The notes: generated from the sequence alone by a model not told the origin. Positions 17,750-27,035 are shown, counted from the stretch's first letter. The stretch is 64,000 bases of DNA from Streptomyces antibioticus (GCF_001514065.1 NZ_KQ948429.1:1-64000), one strand, 5' to 3'. Numbers and translations: made by a program.

Positions 17750-19315
17750 TCAGAGCGCCTGCGGGAACGTGAAGAAGCCGTTCGGGTCGTACTGCTTCTT
17801 CAGCGTCGCCAGACGGTTCGCCGCGTCGCCGTAGTAGGCCTTCCGCCAGTCCGTCAGCGTCGGGTCCGTGTAGTTCTGGTACGCCGCCCCCGACGCGTAC
17901 GGCTTCATCGCGTCGTGCGCCGCGGTCAGCCAGGACTGGCCGGTGGCGCCGGAGGTGCCCGCCCGCCAGGACACGATGTACTGCGCCAGCATGCGGGAGC
18001 GGCGGTGGACGAACGCCGTGGCCGTCGGGGAGACGCGGTTGACCGCTCCGCCGAGCGCGGTCAGGGCGATGCTGCCGGAGCCGCCGCGGACCGTCTCCAT
18101 CTGCTTCAGCAGAGCCTTGATGCCGGCTGTGGAGAGGGAGCGGTCGAAGAAGTCGGACTTCGCCGCGTACGTCTCCCGGTTCAGCGCGCCCTGCGGGGAG
18201 CGGCCGGGGGTCTTGCCGGGGAGATGGCACTGGGCGTCGGTGGCGAAGGAGGAGCAGCCGGCGTAGATCTCCATCGCCTCCTCGTAGGAGCGGCGGCGCA
18301 GGGAGACGTTGCTCGCGGGGGCGCCGACCTTGTCGGCGAGGCGGTCCACCGCGTTCTGGAGTTCGCCGTAGGTGCCGAGGGAGAAGGCGGCGACGTTGAT
18401 GGTGGTGTAGCCGCCGGTGGTGCCCGCCAGGTGCAGGGACGACCAGATCTCGTCCGGCTGGTCCGGGCCCCACTCCTGCCAGGCCTTGATCACGGCGGCG
18501 GCCTTCGACCAGGGCCAGGAGAGGTAGCCGGTCACCGCCTGCGGGGCCGGGTGGGTCTTGAACTGGAGTTCCGTGACGACGCCGAAGTTGCCGTTGCCCG
18601 CGCCGCGCAGGGCCCAGAACAGGTCCGTGTTGGTGGTGGCGTTGGCGGTGAGCTGCTTGCCGTCGGCGGTGATGACCGTGGCCTGGGTGAGGCTGTCACA
18701 GGTCAGGCCGTAGGCGCGGGAGACGACTCCGTGGCCGCCGCCGAGGGTGAGGCCGGAGACGCCGACGGTGGGGCAGGAGCCGGCGGGGATGGTGACGCCC
18801 TTCGCGGTGAGGGCGCGGTAGACGTCGATGAGCTTGGAACCGGCGCCGACGACCGCGGTGCCGCCGCTCGACCTGATCTTGTTGAGCTTCGAGACGTCGA
18901 TGATCAGACGGCCGTTGCCCGAGGACCAACCGGCGTAGGAGTGGCCACCGTTGCGGATCGCGACCTTGAGGTGGTGGGCGCGGGCGTAGGCGAGGGTGGT
19001 GCGGATGTCGTCGGCGTGGGCGACGTAGGCGACGGCGGTGGGCTTCAGGTTGTCGAAGCGGGTGTTGTAGAGCTGGTGGGCGGCCGACCAGTTGGTGTCG
19101 CCGGGGCGGAGGAGGGGGCCGTCGAGGTCGTGGGCGAGGGCGGTCCAGTTGGCGGCTGCGGAGGGGAGAGCGGCGGATTTGCCGGTGACGGAGGGCGAGG
19201 TGCCGGAGGCGGTGCTGCTCTGGGCCGCGGTGGCGGTGTCGTCGCCGGTGCAGGCCGCGGTGGTGGCGGCGGTCAGGGCGGCGACGGTGCCTCCGATGAA
19301 CGTACGGCGTTCCAT
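17750..19315 (-). CDS. Exported FAD-linked oxidase with bicovalent flavin (BBE-like)
   Basis: The 521-residue enzyme has a twin-arginine signal (MERRTFIGG) ending at a lipobox-like Cys22, so it is exported folded and perhaps lipid-anchored. The FAD domain carries His125 (NGGHSYAGW) and Cys181 (GSCPTVGVSG), the two residues that bind FAD covalently in glucooligosaccharide oxidase and berberine-bridge-type enzymes. The C-terminal NYTDP...YYGDAANRLATLKKQYDP segment matches the BBE domain. The substrate is probably a sugar or another alcohol; not predictable here. GGAGGGC precedes the ATG at 19315. Confidence 0.8.
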   Translation of the reverse strand: MERRTFIGGTVAALTAATTAACTGDDTATAAQSSTASGTSPSVTGKSAALPSAAANWTALAHDLDGPLLRPGDTNWSAAHQLYNTRFDNLKPTAVAYVAHADDIRTTLAYARAHHLKVAIRNGGHSYAGWSSGNGRLIIDVSKLNKIRSSGGTAVVGAGSKLIDVYRALTAKGVTIPAGSCPTVGVSGLTLGGGHGVVSRAYGLTCDSLTQATVITADGKQLTANATTNTDLFWALRGAGNGNFGVVTELQFKTHPAPQAVTGYLSWPWSKAAAVIKAWQEWGPDQPDEIWSSLHLAGTTGGYTTINVAAFSLGTYGELQNAVDRLADKVGAPASNVSLRRRSYEEAMEIYAGCSSFATDAQCHLPGKTPGRSPQGALNRETYAAKSDFFDRSLSTAGIKALLKQMETVRGGSGSIALTALGGAVNRVSPTATAFVHRRSRMLAQYIVSWRAGTSGATGQSWLTAAHDAMKPYASGAAYQNYTDPTLTDWRKAYYGDAANRLATLKKQYDPNGFFTFPQAL

Positions 19316-19501
19316 GGTGCGTGCCCTCCGTGGCCTCGGGTCGGCTGTCGTTGAACGAGACGGGGTGGGGGTTACTCGGGTTCCATGGTGCACGGAGTCG
19401 GGGCGGGGGGTGCGTTTCGCTTGCCGGGGTCTGCGGGGTGCCGCTGCTGACGGGGGTGGGTCTCGCTCGCCCGCGCTTGCGGGGTGCCGCTGCGCCCACC
19501 C

Positions 19502-19533
19502 GTGCCGCCCCAGCGGCACGACTGCCCGCAGCT
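19502..19533. repeat. Dispersed 32-bp repeat, copy A
   Basis: The 32 bp are identical to 29559-29590, about 10 kb away and inside the CHAD gene. The left part is a small hairpin, GTGCCGC-CCCA-GCGGCAC. The right part merges with the first unit of the 54-bp tandem array. Confidence 0.75.
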
Positions 19534-19700
19534 GCGGGTGCGGGTGCGTGGGTGGGCGTTGCCTCAGTGGTACGACTGCCCGCGGCTGCGGGTGCGGGTG
19601 CGTGGGTGGGCGTTGCCTCAGTGGTACGACTGCCCGCGGCTGCGGGTGCGGGTGCGTGGGTGGGTGTCGCCTCGGCGGCAGGACTGCCCGCGGCTCGGCG
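19513..19700. repeat. 54-bp tandem repeat, about 3.5 copies
   Basis: Units start at 19513, 19567 and 19621, with a degraded partial unit from 19675. Each unit carries CGACTGCCCGC, then CTGCGGGTGCGGGTGCGTGG. The second and third units are nearly identical. Such G+C-rich arrays vary in number between strains and are often noise in gene prediction. Confidence 0.8.
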
Positions 19701-19746
19701 GATGCGGCGGCTGCGGCACGGGTGCCCGCAGTGGGGATATGGGGGC

Positions 19747-19812
19747 GTCGGCTGCATGGGCCCAAGGGGCGCGGGGAACTGCGCGATCAGCCACCACCGG
19801 CCCGCAGCCGAC
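19747..19812. repeat. Dispersed-type element with 9-bp inverted ends
   Basis: GTCGGCTGC (19747-19755) and GCAGCCGAC (19804-19812) enclose 48 bp containing GGGGCGCGGGGAACTGCGCG. I recall this core as a sequence seen repeatedly between genes in streptomycetes; that recollection was not checked. No coding role is seen. Confidence 0.55.
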
Positions 19813-20092
19813 GACTCGCCTACGTCGGCATGTGGTTCTGGGCGTCTGTTCTTGCCTGGCTTCTTGCTCTTCTTGCTGGGCCTCGCCAGCCGCAGGTGCA
19901 GCGGGCTGTGCAGAAGCGGCCCTGGTCGACCGTCGTCGTCTGGTGTTCGGGGGATTCGTGAGGTGGGGGGACCCTGTCCTGCTGCGCCACGACGACAACG
20001 TTACCGAGCCTGGGTAAAGGGGCGGTATGCGTGACGGCCCCAACGACCCGTCGTTAAGCGGAGCGACAGGGGGTCCGTGACGGAGGCAGGCG

Positions 20093-20917
20093 ATGGCGGA
20101 GCGGCAGCACAGGGTCGGCGGGGCGATCGTCGCGGGGGTCGTCGTCCTGTGGGGGAGCAGTGGGTGTGTCGGGGGCGGGGGTGGCGGGGACGGGCGTGGG
20201 GGCGATCCTGTGGTCGTGCTGCATGCCGCCGCTCAGCGGCTTGTCGAGGCCGGGAGTTCCAAGGCCAGCACCTCCATGGAGATGGCCACCGGCGGGACCC
20301 GCGTCACCATCCGGGGCGAGGGTGTCTATGACTACCGGCGGCAGATCGGGCAGTTGAAGGTGCTGCTGCCGCAGGACCCGGCCGGACAGAGTGAGCATCG
20401 GCCGATCACTGAACTGCTCGCTCCCGGGGCTCTGTTCATGAAGAACCGGGGGGCGGGAGTCCCCGCGGACAAGTGGGTGCGCGTCGACACCGCCACCCTC
20501 TCCGACGGGAACCTGGTCACCGGCGGAGCCACCGACCCGTTCGCCGCCGCCGAGTTGCTGCGTGGGGCGCGGACGGCGGCGTACGTGGGGAAGACGGACG
20601 TCGCCGGGATCGCCGTACGGCACTATCGCGGTACCGCCGATCTCGCCGTGGCCGCGCGAGACGCGACCGACGGGAACAAGGCGTCGCTGGGCGCGGCGGC
20701 GAAAGGGTTCGCCACGGCGCACGTCCCCTTCGACGTGTACCTCGACGACGACGGGCGCATCCGCAAGATCCGGCACCGGTTCAGCTTCGTCAACGGGCAG
20801 CAGAAGGGCACCGTGGCCGTCGCGTCGACGACCTTGCTGTTCGACTTCGGCGTCGCCGTCGACCTACGCCTGCCGAACGGCGACGACATCTACGCCGGGA
20901 AGATCGAGGAGGGGTGA
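20093..20917 (+). CDS. Secreted lipoprotein, LppX/LprG-like
   Basis: The 274-residue protein has a lipoprotein signal ending at Cys25 (WGSSGC), then a Gly-rich linker. The rest resembles the actinobacterial LppX/LprAFG type: a half-barrel domain that starts with a helix (HAAAQRLVEAGSSKAS), has a central strand-rich body and ends with FDVYLDDDGRIRKIRHRF and an FDFG strand. Family members carry or present lipids at the envelope. No operon partner is evident. A short palindrome precedes it at 20042-20055. Confidence 0.7.
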   Translation: MAERQHRVGGAIVAGVVVLWGSSGCVGGGGGGDGRGGDPVVVLHAAAQRLVEAGSSKASTSMEMATGGTRVTIRGEGVYDYRRQIGQLKVLLPQDPAGQSEHRPITELLAPGALFMKNRGAGVPADKWVRVDTATLSDGNLVTGGATDPFAAAELLRGARTAAYVGKTDVAGIAVRHYRGTADLAVAARDATDGNKASLGAAAKGFATAHVPFDVYLDDDGRIRKIRHRFSFVNGQQKGTVAVASTTLLFDFGVAVDLRLPNGDDIYAGKIEEG

Positions 20918-21014
20918 GCGGTCGTGACGGGCGTCAAGAACTAGCCCGTCCGTGCCATGCGCGGTGCGTAGACCGCTCCCTACTCTAGGAAGCGGTGACG
21001 GCAGAGAAGAGGTG

Positions 21015-21194
21015 ATGCACGTGGCTCCGGTCGGCGGTACGGCAGTTCAGGACCACGTGGCCCTCGCCGAGATCGAGCTGTGCGGAGAGCTGATCATCGC
21101 GGCGTCGGCCGCGCACGAGGACCGGCTCAGCCTTGGACGCATCGACGAGGTGCTGAAAGTGGCCCAGGAACGCGAGGACGCCTCCGGCGAATGA
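21015..21194 (+). CDS. Small conserved-type soluble protein
   Basis: This is a short 59-residue product (57 if GTG 21021 is used, which fits the AGAGG at 21007-21011 better). It is acidic and largely helical (VALAEIELCGELIIAASA, then IDEVLKVAQERED) with no signal peptide or membrane helix. I do not recognise it. A terminator hairpin overlaps its stop codon, and it converges with csoR. Confidence 0.6.
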   Translation: MHVAPVGGTAVQDHVALAEIELCGELIIAASAAHEDRLSLGRIDEVLKVAQEREDASGE

Positions 21195-21205
21195 GCCGGA
21201 GGCGT
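21178..21205. terminator. Bidirectional terminator between the small gene and csoR
   Basis: A perfect 11-bp stem (21178-21188 with 21195-21205) has a 6-nt loop, which together with the stem edge contains the TGA stop of the small gene. It can serve both converging genes. Confidence 0.75.
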
Positions 21206-21227
21206 TCCTGAAGGGGCATGGTTTCGG

Positions 21228-21554
21228 TCACGTCCGCAGCATGCGGGCGATCGCCTGCGTCGCCTCCTCCACCTTCGCGTCGATCTCGTCGCCGCCCTTG
21301 ACGGCCGCGTCCGCGACGCAGTGCCGCAGGTGTTCCTCCAGGAGCTGCAGGGCGAACGACTGGAGCGCCTTGGTGGAGGCGGACACCTGCGTGAGTATGT
21401 CGATGCAGTAGACGTCCTCGTCGACCATCCGTTGCAGGCCACGGATCTGGCCCTCGATGCGGCGCAGGCGCTTGAGGTGTTCGTCCTTCTGCTTGTGGTA
21501 CCCGTGCGTCGTGTGCTCGGAGGGCGCTTCCGCGCCGGCCTCGGTGGTCGTCAT
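21228..21554 (-). CDS. csoR: Copper-sensing repressor CsoR
   Basis: The 108-residue protein is an all-helical CsoR/RcnR-type repressor. The Cu(I) ligands fit the copper branch: Cys in DEDVYCIDIL, then His and Cys in EEHLRHCVAD, spaced H-x3-C. When copper rises, Cu(I) binding releases CsoR from DNA and efflux genes are expressed. GGAGG lies 5 bases before the ATG at 21554, so that start is preferred over the two upstream ATG codons. A matching operator sits 50 bp upstream, indicating autoregulation. No copper ATPase or chaperone gene lies in this window, so its other targets are elsewhere. Confidence 0.9.
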   Translation of the reverse strand: MTTTEAGAEAPSEHTTHGYHKQKDEHLKRLRRIEGQIRGLQRMVDEDVYCIDILTQVSASTKALQSFALQLLEEHLRHCVADAAVKGGDEIDAKVEEATQAIARMLRT

Positions 21555-21603
21555 CGCGTCCTCCATGTCACTTGGGCGTCGCCCGGGCATCACCTGGGCG
21601 TTT

Positions 21604-21624
21604 ATATACCCCTACTGGGTATAT
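21604..21624. promoter_or_regulatory. CsoR operator
   Basis: A perfect palindrome, ATATACCC-CTACT-GGGTATAT, is centred 60 bp upstream of the csoR start. It fits the known CsoR site pattern of TA-rich ends and CCC/GGG inner arms. It is strikingly A+T-rich for this genome. Confidence 0.85.
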
Positions 21625-21777
21625 GGTACCGAACTCTGGCGGGTATAGGGCCTGCGGAAGGCCCCCGTGCCGACCACTCTGCCTGATGGGCGACACTGGG
21701 GGACGGCCCATTAGCCGTGGCCGGATGATGCACTTAGCATCAGCCTGACCGAAACCGATGCACCCCGAGGACCCCTT

Positions 21778-22398
21778 GTGCGCTTTCGTCTGACCCCCAG
21801 GGAGACGAGCTTCTACGACATGTTCGCCGCATCCGCGGACAACATCGTCACGGGCTCGAAGCTCCTCATGGAACTGCTCGGGGCGGACACCGCCGGCCGG
21901 GCCGAGATCGCAGAGCGTATGCGGGCCGCGGAACATGCCGGTGACGACGCCACACACGCGATCTTCCACCAGCTGAACTCCTCGTTCATCACACCGTTCG
22001 ACCGTGAGGACATCTACAACCTCGCGTCCTCCCTCGACGACATCATGGACTTCATGGAGGAGGCCGTCGACCTCGTCGTCCTCTACAACGTCGAGGAACT
22101 TCCCAAGGGCGTCGAGCAGCAGATCGAGGTGCTGGCACGGGCGGCCGAGCTGACCGCCGAGGCCATGCCGAACCTGCGGACCATGGACAACCTCACGGAG
22201 TACTGGATCGAGGTCAACCGGCTGGAGAACCAGGCCGACCAGATCCACCGCAAGCTGCTCGCCCAGCTCTTCAACGGCAAGTACGACGCCATCGAGGTGC
22301 TGAAGCTGAAGCAGATCGTGGATGTGCTGGAGGAGGCGGCGGACGCCTTCGAGCACGTGGCCAACACGGTGGAGACCATCGCGGTCAAGGAGTCCTGA
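21778..22398 (+). CDS. DUF47 (PhoU-like) partner of the Pit phosphate transporter
   Basis: The 206-residue, highly acidic and helical protein fits the DUF47/PhoU-like family (MFAASADNIVTGSKLLMELL; ITPFDREDIYNLASSLDDI). Members are encoded beside Pit transporters and control them, probably through metal-rich helical bundles. GAGGA precedes the GTG start. The stop is 7 bp before the pit start, so the two form an operon. Direct involvement in Pit activity is inferred from family knowledge and gene order. Confidence 0.85.
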   Translation: MRFRLTPRETSFYDMFAASADNIVTGSKLLMELLGADTAGRAEIAERMRAAEHAGDDATHAIFHQLNSSFITPFDREDIYNLASSLDDIMDFMEEAVDLVVLYNVEELPKGVEQQIEVLARAAELTAEAMPNLRTMDNLTEYWIEVNRLENQADQIHRKLLAQLFNGKYDAIEVLKLKQIVDVLEEAADAFEHVANTVETIAVKES

Positions 22399-22405
22399 GC
22401 CCTTC

Positions 22406-23404
22406 ATGGACACCTTTGCGCTGATCGTGACCATTGGCGTCGCGCTCGGATTCACCTACACCAACGGCTTCCACGACTCGGCGAACGCGATCGCCACGTC
22501 GGTCTCGACGCGGGCGCTGACCCCGCGGGCGGCGCTGGCGATGGCCGCCGTGATGAACCTCGCCGGCGCGTTCCTCGGCTCCGGGGTCGCCAAGACCGTC
22601 AGCGAGGGGCTGATCGAGACGCCCGAGGGGTCGAAGGGGATGGGCATCCTCTTCGCCGCGCTGGTCGGTGCGATCACCTGGAACCTCATCACCTGGTACT
22701 TCGGGCTGCCCTCGTCGTCGTCCCACGCGCTGTTCGGCGGCATGGTGGGCGCGGCGCTCGCGGGCGGTACGACGGTCTACTGGCACGGGGTGCTGGAGAA
22801 GGTCGTCATCCCGATGTTCGTGTCGCCGTTCGTCGGTCTCATCGCCGGTTATCTGGTGATGACGGCGATCATGTGGATCTTCCGGCGGGCCAACCCGCAC
22901 AAGGCCAAGCGCGGTTTCCGGATCGCGCAGACCGTCTCGGCGGCCGGCATGGCGCTGGGGCACGGCCTCCAGGACGCGCAGAAGACCATGGGCATCGTGG
23001 TGATGGCGCTGGTCATCGCCGATGTCGAGGACTACGGCGATCCGATCCCGGTGTGGGTCAAGATCGTGTGCGCCGTGATGCTGTCGCTGGGGACGTACGC
23101 CGGTGGCTGGCGGATCATGCGGACGCTGGGGCGGAAGATCATCGAGCTGGACCCGCCGCAGGGGTTCGCGGCGGAGACGACCGGTGCGTCGATCATGTTC
23201 ACCACCGCGTTCCTCTTCAAGGCGCCGATCTCCACGACCCATGTCATCACCTCCGCGATCATGGGCGTCGGCGCGACCAAGCGCGTGAACGCCGTGCGCT
23301 GGGGTGTCGCCAAGAACATCGTGCTGGGCTGGTTCATCACGATGCCGGCGGCGGCACTGGTGGCGGCGGCCTCGTTCGGGATCGTGAATCTGGCGTTCCT
23401 GTAG
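22406..23404 (+). CDS. pitH1: Low-affinity inorganic phosphate transporter (Pit family)
   Basis: The 332-residue protein has about ten membrane helices and the two PiT signatures: GFHDSANAIATSVSTRAL near the N-terminus, and the repeat GLPSSSSHALFGGMVGAAL at about residue 100. A later half carries TTHVITSAIMGVGATKR. It imports phosphate with divalent metals and a proton, and serves when phosphate is plentiful, whereas PstSCAB encoded downstream serves in scarcity. It follows the DUF47 gene directly. The symbol follows its S. coelicolor counterpart, judged by gene order. Confidence 0.9.
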   Translation: MDTFALIVTIGVALGFTYTNGFHDSANAIATSVSTRALTPRAALAMAAVMNLAGAFLGSGVAKTVSEGLIETPEGSKGMGILFAALVGAITWNLITWYFGLPSSSSHALFGGMVGAALAGGTTVYWHGVLEKVVIPMFVSPFVGLIAGYLVMTAIMWIFRRANPHKAKRGFRIAQTVSAAGMALGHGLQDAQKTMGIVVMALVIADVEDYGDPIPVWVKIVCAVMLSLGTYAGGWRIMRTLGRKIIELDPPQGFAAETTGASIMFTTAFLFKAPISTTHVITSAIMGVGATKRVNAVRWGVAKNIVLGWFITMPAAALVAAASFGIVNLAFL

Positions 23405-23524
23405 GGGTCTTCAAGGCCGGCCCCGCTTGTCGTAAAACACCTGCAACCCCCGCCCCTCCCGTGAGAGCGTATGGATCGCACGTTCTACGAACGCGTGTTC
23501 GACACGAAACGGGAGGGGTGTTTC

Positions 23525-23941
23525 ATGTCCATTCTCGGCAGACGGCTGTTGACCACCGCCGGTGCCGGTGCCGCGGCGATCGTGTTCGCGGCCACGCCGG
23601 CCTTGGCGGACGCCAACACCAGCTACTACGCCGACACCCGGTCGTCCGGCAACTACCTGTACCAGGCCGGCACCATGAGGTTCGACTCCAACGGCGACCA
23701 CTTCTACGCCTGCGACAACTGGTCCGACGGTGCCGGTGTCATCGGCTACTGGAAGGTCGGCAGCGGCGGTACGGTCCACTCGCTCTACAACGGCAACGGC
23801 ATCGGTACCTGTGCGCACTCCAACCAGGACCTCGCCGAGTCGGCCACGATCTACATCAAGGCCTGCCTCCGGGACGACGGTGACGTCAAGGAAGGCACCT
23901 GCAGCGACTGGGTGAAGGGCTACGCGGACGGCATTCCGTAA
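23525..23941 (+). CDS. Small secreted protein
   Basis: The 138-residue product has a signal peptide (RRLLTTAGAGAAAIVFAATPALA, cut after about residue 28). The mature part is about 110 residues with four Cys and many Tyr, Trp, Asn and Asp residues (YYADTRSSGNYLY, DHFYACDNWSDGAG), like a small disulfide-bonded beta protein. Function unknown. GGAGGGG precedes the ATG at 23525; the frame can be extended upstream but would hide the signal peptide. A strong terminator follows. Confidence 0.75.
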   Translation: MSILGRRLLTTAGAGAAAIVFAATPALADANTSYYADTRSSGNYLYQAGTMRFDSNGDHFYACDNWSDGAGVIGYWKVGSGGTVHSLYNGNGIGTCAHSNQDLAESATIYIKACLRDDGDVKEGTCSDWVKGYADGIP

Positions 23942-23970
23942 ACCGGCAGGCCGCTGAGCGACATGAAGGA

Positions 23971-24000
23971 GCCCGCCCCCTGATGAGCCAGGGGGCGGGC
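23971..24000. terminator. Strong terminator between the secreted protein gene and pstB
   Basis: A perfect 12-bp stem (23971-23982 with 23989-24000) has a 6-nt loop and is followed by CCTTTTC on the plus strand. It separates converging units and could serve pstB as well. Confidence 0.85.
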
Positions 24001-24062
24001 CCTTTTCGTCCTCGCGGTGGCACCGCCATGCAGCACCGCGAGGGGCCTGGGAGACCCGGGGA

Positions 24063-24839
24063 TCAGCCGAAGCGGCCCGAGATGTAGTCCTCCGTCGCCT
24101 GGACCGACGGGTTGGAGAAGATGCGCTCCGTCTCGTCGATCTCGATCAGCTTGCCGGGCTGGCCGACGGCGGCCAGGTTGAAGAAGGCGGTGCGGTCCGA
24201 GACGCGGGCCGCCTGCTGCATGTTGTGCGTCACGATGACGATCGTGAAGCGCTCCTTCAGCTCGCCGATCAGGTCCTCGATCGCGAGCGTGGAGATCGGG
24301 TCCAGGGCCGAGCAGGGCTCGTCCATCAGGAGGACCTTCGGCTCCACCGCGATCGCGCGGGCGATGCACAGGCGCTGCTGCTGGCCGCCGGAGAGGCCCG
24401 AGCCCGGCTTGTTCAGGCGGTCCTTGACCTCGTTCCAGAGGTTCGCGCCCTTGAGGGACTTCTCGACGACCTCCGCGAGCTCGGACTTCTTGTACGAGCC
24501 GTTCAGCCGCAGGCCCGCCGCCACGTTGTCGAAGATCGACATCGTGGGGAACGGGTTCGGACGCTGGAAGACCATGCCGACCTCGCGGCGGACGGAGACC
24601 GGGTCGATCCCGGTGCCGTACAGGTCCTCGTCGTCCAGCATCACCTTGCCCTCGACGCGACCGCCGGGGGTGACCTCGTGCATGCGGTTCAGGGTGCGCA
24701 GGAACGTCGACTTGCCGCAGCCGGAGGGGCCGATGAAGGCCGTCACCGAGCGGGGCTCGACGGTCATCGAGATGTCTTCGATCGCCTTGTGGGAGCCGTA
24801 GTAGGCGGTCAGCCCACTTACGTCGATTCGCTTGGCCAT
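24063..24839 (-). CDS. pstB: Phosphate ABC importer ATP-binding subunit PstB
   Basis: The 258-residue ATPase powers the high-affinity phosphate importer. Walker A (GPSGCGKST), Q-loop ([10 protein letters not shown]), signature (LSGGQQQRL) and Walker B with catalytic Glu ([13 protein letters not shown]) are all present. The extra RPNPFPMSI-type stretch after the Q-loop is typical of PstB. It is the last gene of pstSCAB and starts 44 bp after the pstA stop. Expression should follow the PhoP box upstream of pstS. Confidence 0.95.
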   Translation of the reverse strand: MAKRIDVSGLTAYYGSHKAIEDISMTVEPRSVTAFIGPSGCGKSTFLRTLNRMHEVTPGGRVEGKVMLDDEDLYGTGIDPVSVRREVGMVFQRPNPFPTMSIFDNVAAGLRLNGSYKKSELAEVVEKSLKGANLWNEVKDRLNKPGSGLSGGQQQRLCIARAIAVEPKVLLMDEPCSALDPISTLAIEDLIGELKERFTIVIVTHNMQQAARVSDRTAFFNLAAVGQPGKLIEIDETERIFSNPSVQATEDYISGRFG

Positions 24840-24883
24840 GACTACTTCACTTCCAGGGATTCGTCGGTCGCTGTATGGCCGCG

Positions 24884-25930
24884 TCAGCGACCGGTCTTCG
24901 GGGCCTTCCAGCGGGCGATGCCGCGGGCCACCAGGTTCAGGATCATCACGAAGGCGATCAGCGTCAGCGACGCCGCCCAGGCGCGGTCGTACGCCGCTCC
25001 GGAACCCGCGCTGTTCGCGTACTGCTGATAGATGTACAGCGGCAGCGACGACTGCGCCCCTTCGAAGGGGTTGGTGTTGATGAACGGGTTCCCGAACACG
25101 AGGAGCAGTACCGGAGCCGTCTCGCCCGCGATACGGGCGACCGCCAGCATGATGCCGGTCGTGATGCCGCCGATCGAGGTCGGCAGGACCACCTTCAGGA
25201 TCGTGCGCCACTTCGGGACGCCCAGCGCGAGGGAGGCCTCGCGCAGCTCGTTCGGGACGAGCTTGAGCATCTCCTCGGTGGAGCGGACGACCACCGGCAT
25301 CATCAGGATGGCCAGGGCCAGCGAGCCGGCGAAGCCGAAGGGCTGCATCTCGAACTGCAGCATGAGGCTGAGGATGAACAGACCCGCGACGATCGACGGG
25401 ATGCCGGTCATGACGTCCACGAAGAACGTGATGGCCTTGGAGAGCTTGCCCCGTCCGTACTCGACCAGGTAGATCGCGGTGAGCACACCGACCGGGGCGG
25501 CGATCAGGGTGGCGAGGCCGACCTGCTCCAGGCTGCCGATGATGGCGTGGTAGATACCGCCGCCGGGCTCGGTGTCGGCGACCACACCCATGGAGTGGGT
25601 CAGGAAGTAGAGGTCGAGGACCTTGATGCCGCGGACGACGGTCACCCAGACCAGGGAGACCAGCGGGATCACGGCGAGCAGGAAGGCGACCCAGACCAGC
25701 GAGGTGGCGATGCGGTCCTTGGCCTGGCGCTTGCCCTCGACGCGGGCGGCGATGCCGTAGGTCCCGACGATGAAGAGGATCGCGGCGATCAGGCCCCACT
25801 GGACGCGGCTGTCGAGGCCGGCGGCAAGGCCGATGGCGATCGCGAGGCCGACCGAGCCGCCCGCGATGGCGTACGGGGACCACTTGGGCAGTCGGGCGCC
25901 CTTGAGGGTGCTGACGGTTGCGGTGCTCAT
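24884..25930 (-). CDS. pstA: Phosphate ABC importer permease PstA
   Basis: The 348-residue permease has about eight hydrophobic segments, two of them in an N-terminal extension before the usual six. The EAA coupling motif is visible ([20 protein letters not shown]), and [16 protein letters not shown] is characteristic of PstA. It forms the inner-membrane channel together with PstC. Its ATG overlaps the pstC stop (ATGA), so the two are translationally coupled. Confidence 0.95.
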   Translation of the reverse strand: MSTATVSTLKGARLPKWSPYAIAGGSVGLAIAIGLAAGLDSRVQWGLIAAILFIVGTYGIAARVEGKRQAKDRIATSLVWVAFLLAVIPLVSLVWVTVVRGIKVLDLYFLTHSMGVVADTEPGGGIYHAIIGSLEQVGLATLIAAPVGVLTAIYLVEYGRGKLSKAITFFVDVMTGIPSIVAGLFILSLMLQFEMQPFGFAGSLALAILMMPVVVRSTEEMLKLVPNELREASLALGVPKWRTILKVVLPTSIGGITTGIMLAVARIAGETAPVLLLVFGNPFINTNPFEGAQSSLPLYIYQQYANSAGSGAAYDRAWAASLTLIAFVMILNLVARGIARWKAPKTGR

Positions 25931-26931
25931 GCGTTGGCCCCCGAGTACTCCGCGCGGCGGGCGATGATGGCCCGAGCCGCGCCGTTGACCAGCAGCGTGA
26001 TGACGAACAGGACCAGACCGGAGGCGATCAGCGCGTCCCGGCCGAACTCGGTGGCCTCGCCGAACTTGCTGGCGATGTTCTGCGCGAAGGTGCCGCCGCC
26101 CGGGTCGAGCAGGCTGGCCTGGATGTCGAAGGTCGGGGAGAGCACGGTGGCCACGGCCATCGTCTCGCCGAGCGCGCGGCCGAGGCCGAGCATCGAGGCG
26201 GAGATCACGCCGGAGCGGCCGAAGGGGATCACCGCCATGCGGATGACCTCCCAGCGGGTGGCGCCGAGCGCCAGGGCCGCCTCCTCGTTCATCCGGGGCG
26301 TCTGCCGGAAGACCTCACGGCTGACGTTGGTGATGATCGGCAGGATCATGATCGCGAGCAGGATGCCGACGGTCAGCATCGAGCGGGGCGCGCCGCCCTG
26401 CCAGGAGAAGATGCCGGTCCAGCCGAGGTAGTCGTCCAGCCAGCCGAACAGGCCGTTCATGTGCGGTACGAGGATCAGGGCGCCCCACAGGCCGTACACG
26501 ATGGACGGCACGGCGGCGAGCAGGTCGATCACGTAGGCGATCGGACCGCTCAGCTTGCGCGGGGCGTAGTGCGTGAGGAACAGGGCGATGGCGACCGCGA
26601 CCGGGACCGCGATGGCCATGGCGACGATCGAGGAGACGATCGTGCCGAAGGCGAGGACCGCGATGCCGAAGACCGGCTCCTGGAGGCCCGTGTTCCACTC
26701 GAAGGTCGTCAGGAAGTTGCCGTGGTCCTTGCTGATGGCGAGGGACGCGCGGTAGGTGAGGAAGACCGCGATCGCGGCCATGATCACCAGCAGGAAGATG
26801 CCCGAGCCGCGGGAGAGGCCGAGGAAGATCCGGTCTCCGGGGCGGGTGGCGCCGCGGGCGGCGCGCTTCTGCTCGGTCGCGGTGGGCTGGGCTGCGGGGG
26901 GAGGTGTGTCGGTTATCTGTGTGGTGTCCAT
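25927..26931 (-). CDS. pstC: Phosphate ABC importer permease PstC
   Basis: The 334-residue permease starts with a polar, Pro/Thr-rich tail, then has six or seven membrane helices. The coupling motif reads [21 protein letters not shown], and [15 protein letters not shown] marks PstC. Start ATG 26931 has GGAGAA seven bases upstream; a longer open frame has no ribosome site. It pairs with PstA, with which it overlaps by 4 nt. Confidence 0.95.
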   Translation of the reverse strand: MDTTQITDTPPPAAQPTATEQKRAARGATRPGDRIFLGLSRGSGIFLLVIMAAIAVFLTYRASLAISKDHGNFLTTFEWNTGLQEPVFGIAVLAFGTIVSSIVAMAIAVPVAVAIALFLTHYAPRKLSGPIAYVIDLLAAVPSIVYGLWGALILVPHMNGLFGWLDDYLGWTGIFSWQGGAPRSMLTVGILLAIMILPIITNVSREVFRQTPRMNEEAALALGATRWEVIRMAVIPFGRSGVISASMLGLGRALGETMAVATVLSPTFDIQASLLDPGGGTFAQNIASKFGEATEFGRDALIASGLVLFVITLLVNGAARAIIARRAEYSGANA

Positions 26932-27035
26932 CGGGTTCTCCGGTCTGCGGAGACGCACGGTGTGTGCGGCTCCTGGCGGCGGTGCACCGGACGGTGCGGC
27001 CCGGCCCCGGCGAGGGGACGGGCCGCACGCTCAGA

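Larger units (their letters stand above)
19316..20092. other. Repeat-rich intergenic block
   Basis: This 777-bp region between divergent genes has no credible coding sequence. It contains a 54-bp tandem repeat (19513-19700), a dispersed 32-bp element (19502-19533) and a second dispersed-type element (19747-19812). Near the right end a short palindrome AACGACCCGTCGTT (20042-20055) lies 37 bp before the lipoprotein start and could be a control site. Confidence 0.6.

Noticed and set aside
19513-19700. Possible CRISPR array
   Set aside because: Units are 54 bp and adjacent with no unique spacers, and no cas genes are near.
19321-20034. Plus-strand frames across the repeat block
   Set aside because: Their products are translated repeats rich in Arg, Ala, Gly and Val without a ribosome site; treated as non-coding.
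20042-20055. AACGACCCGTCGTT palindrome taken as an operator
   Set aside because: Only 6-bp arms and a single copy; kept as a note in the intergenic entry and not as a separate site.
24063-25883. One long frame suggesting a pstA-pstB fusion
   Set aside because: Only the part from 24839 down is PstB; the upstream part is a shifted frame of pstA, which has its own correct frame ending at 24884.
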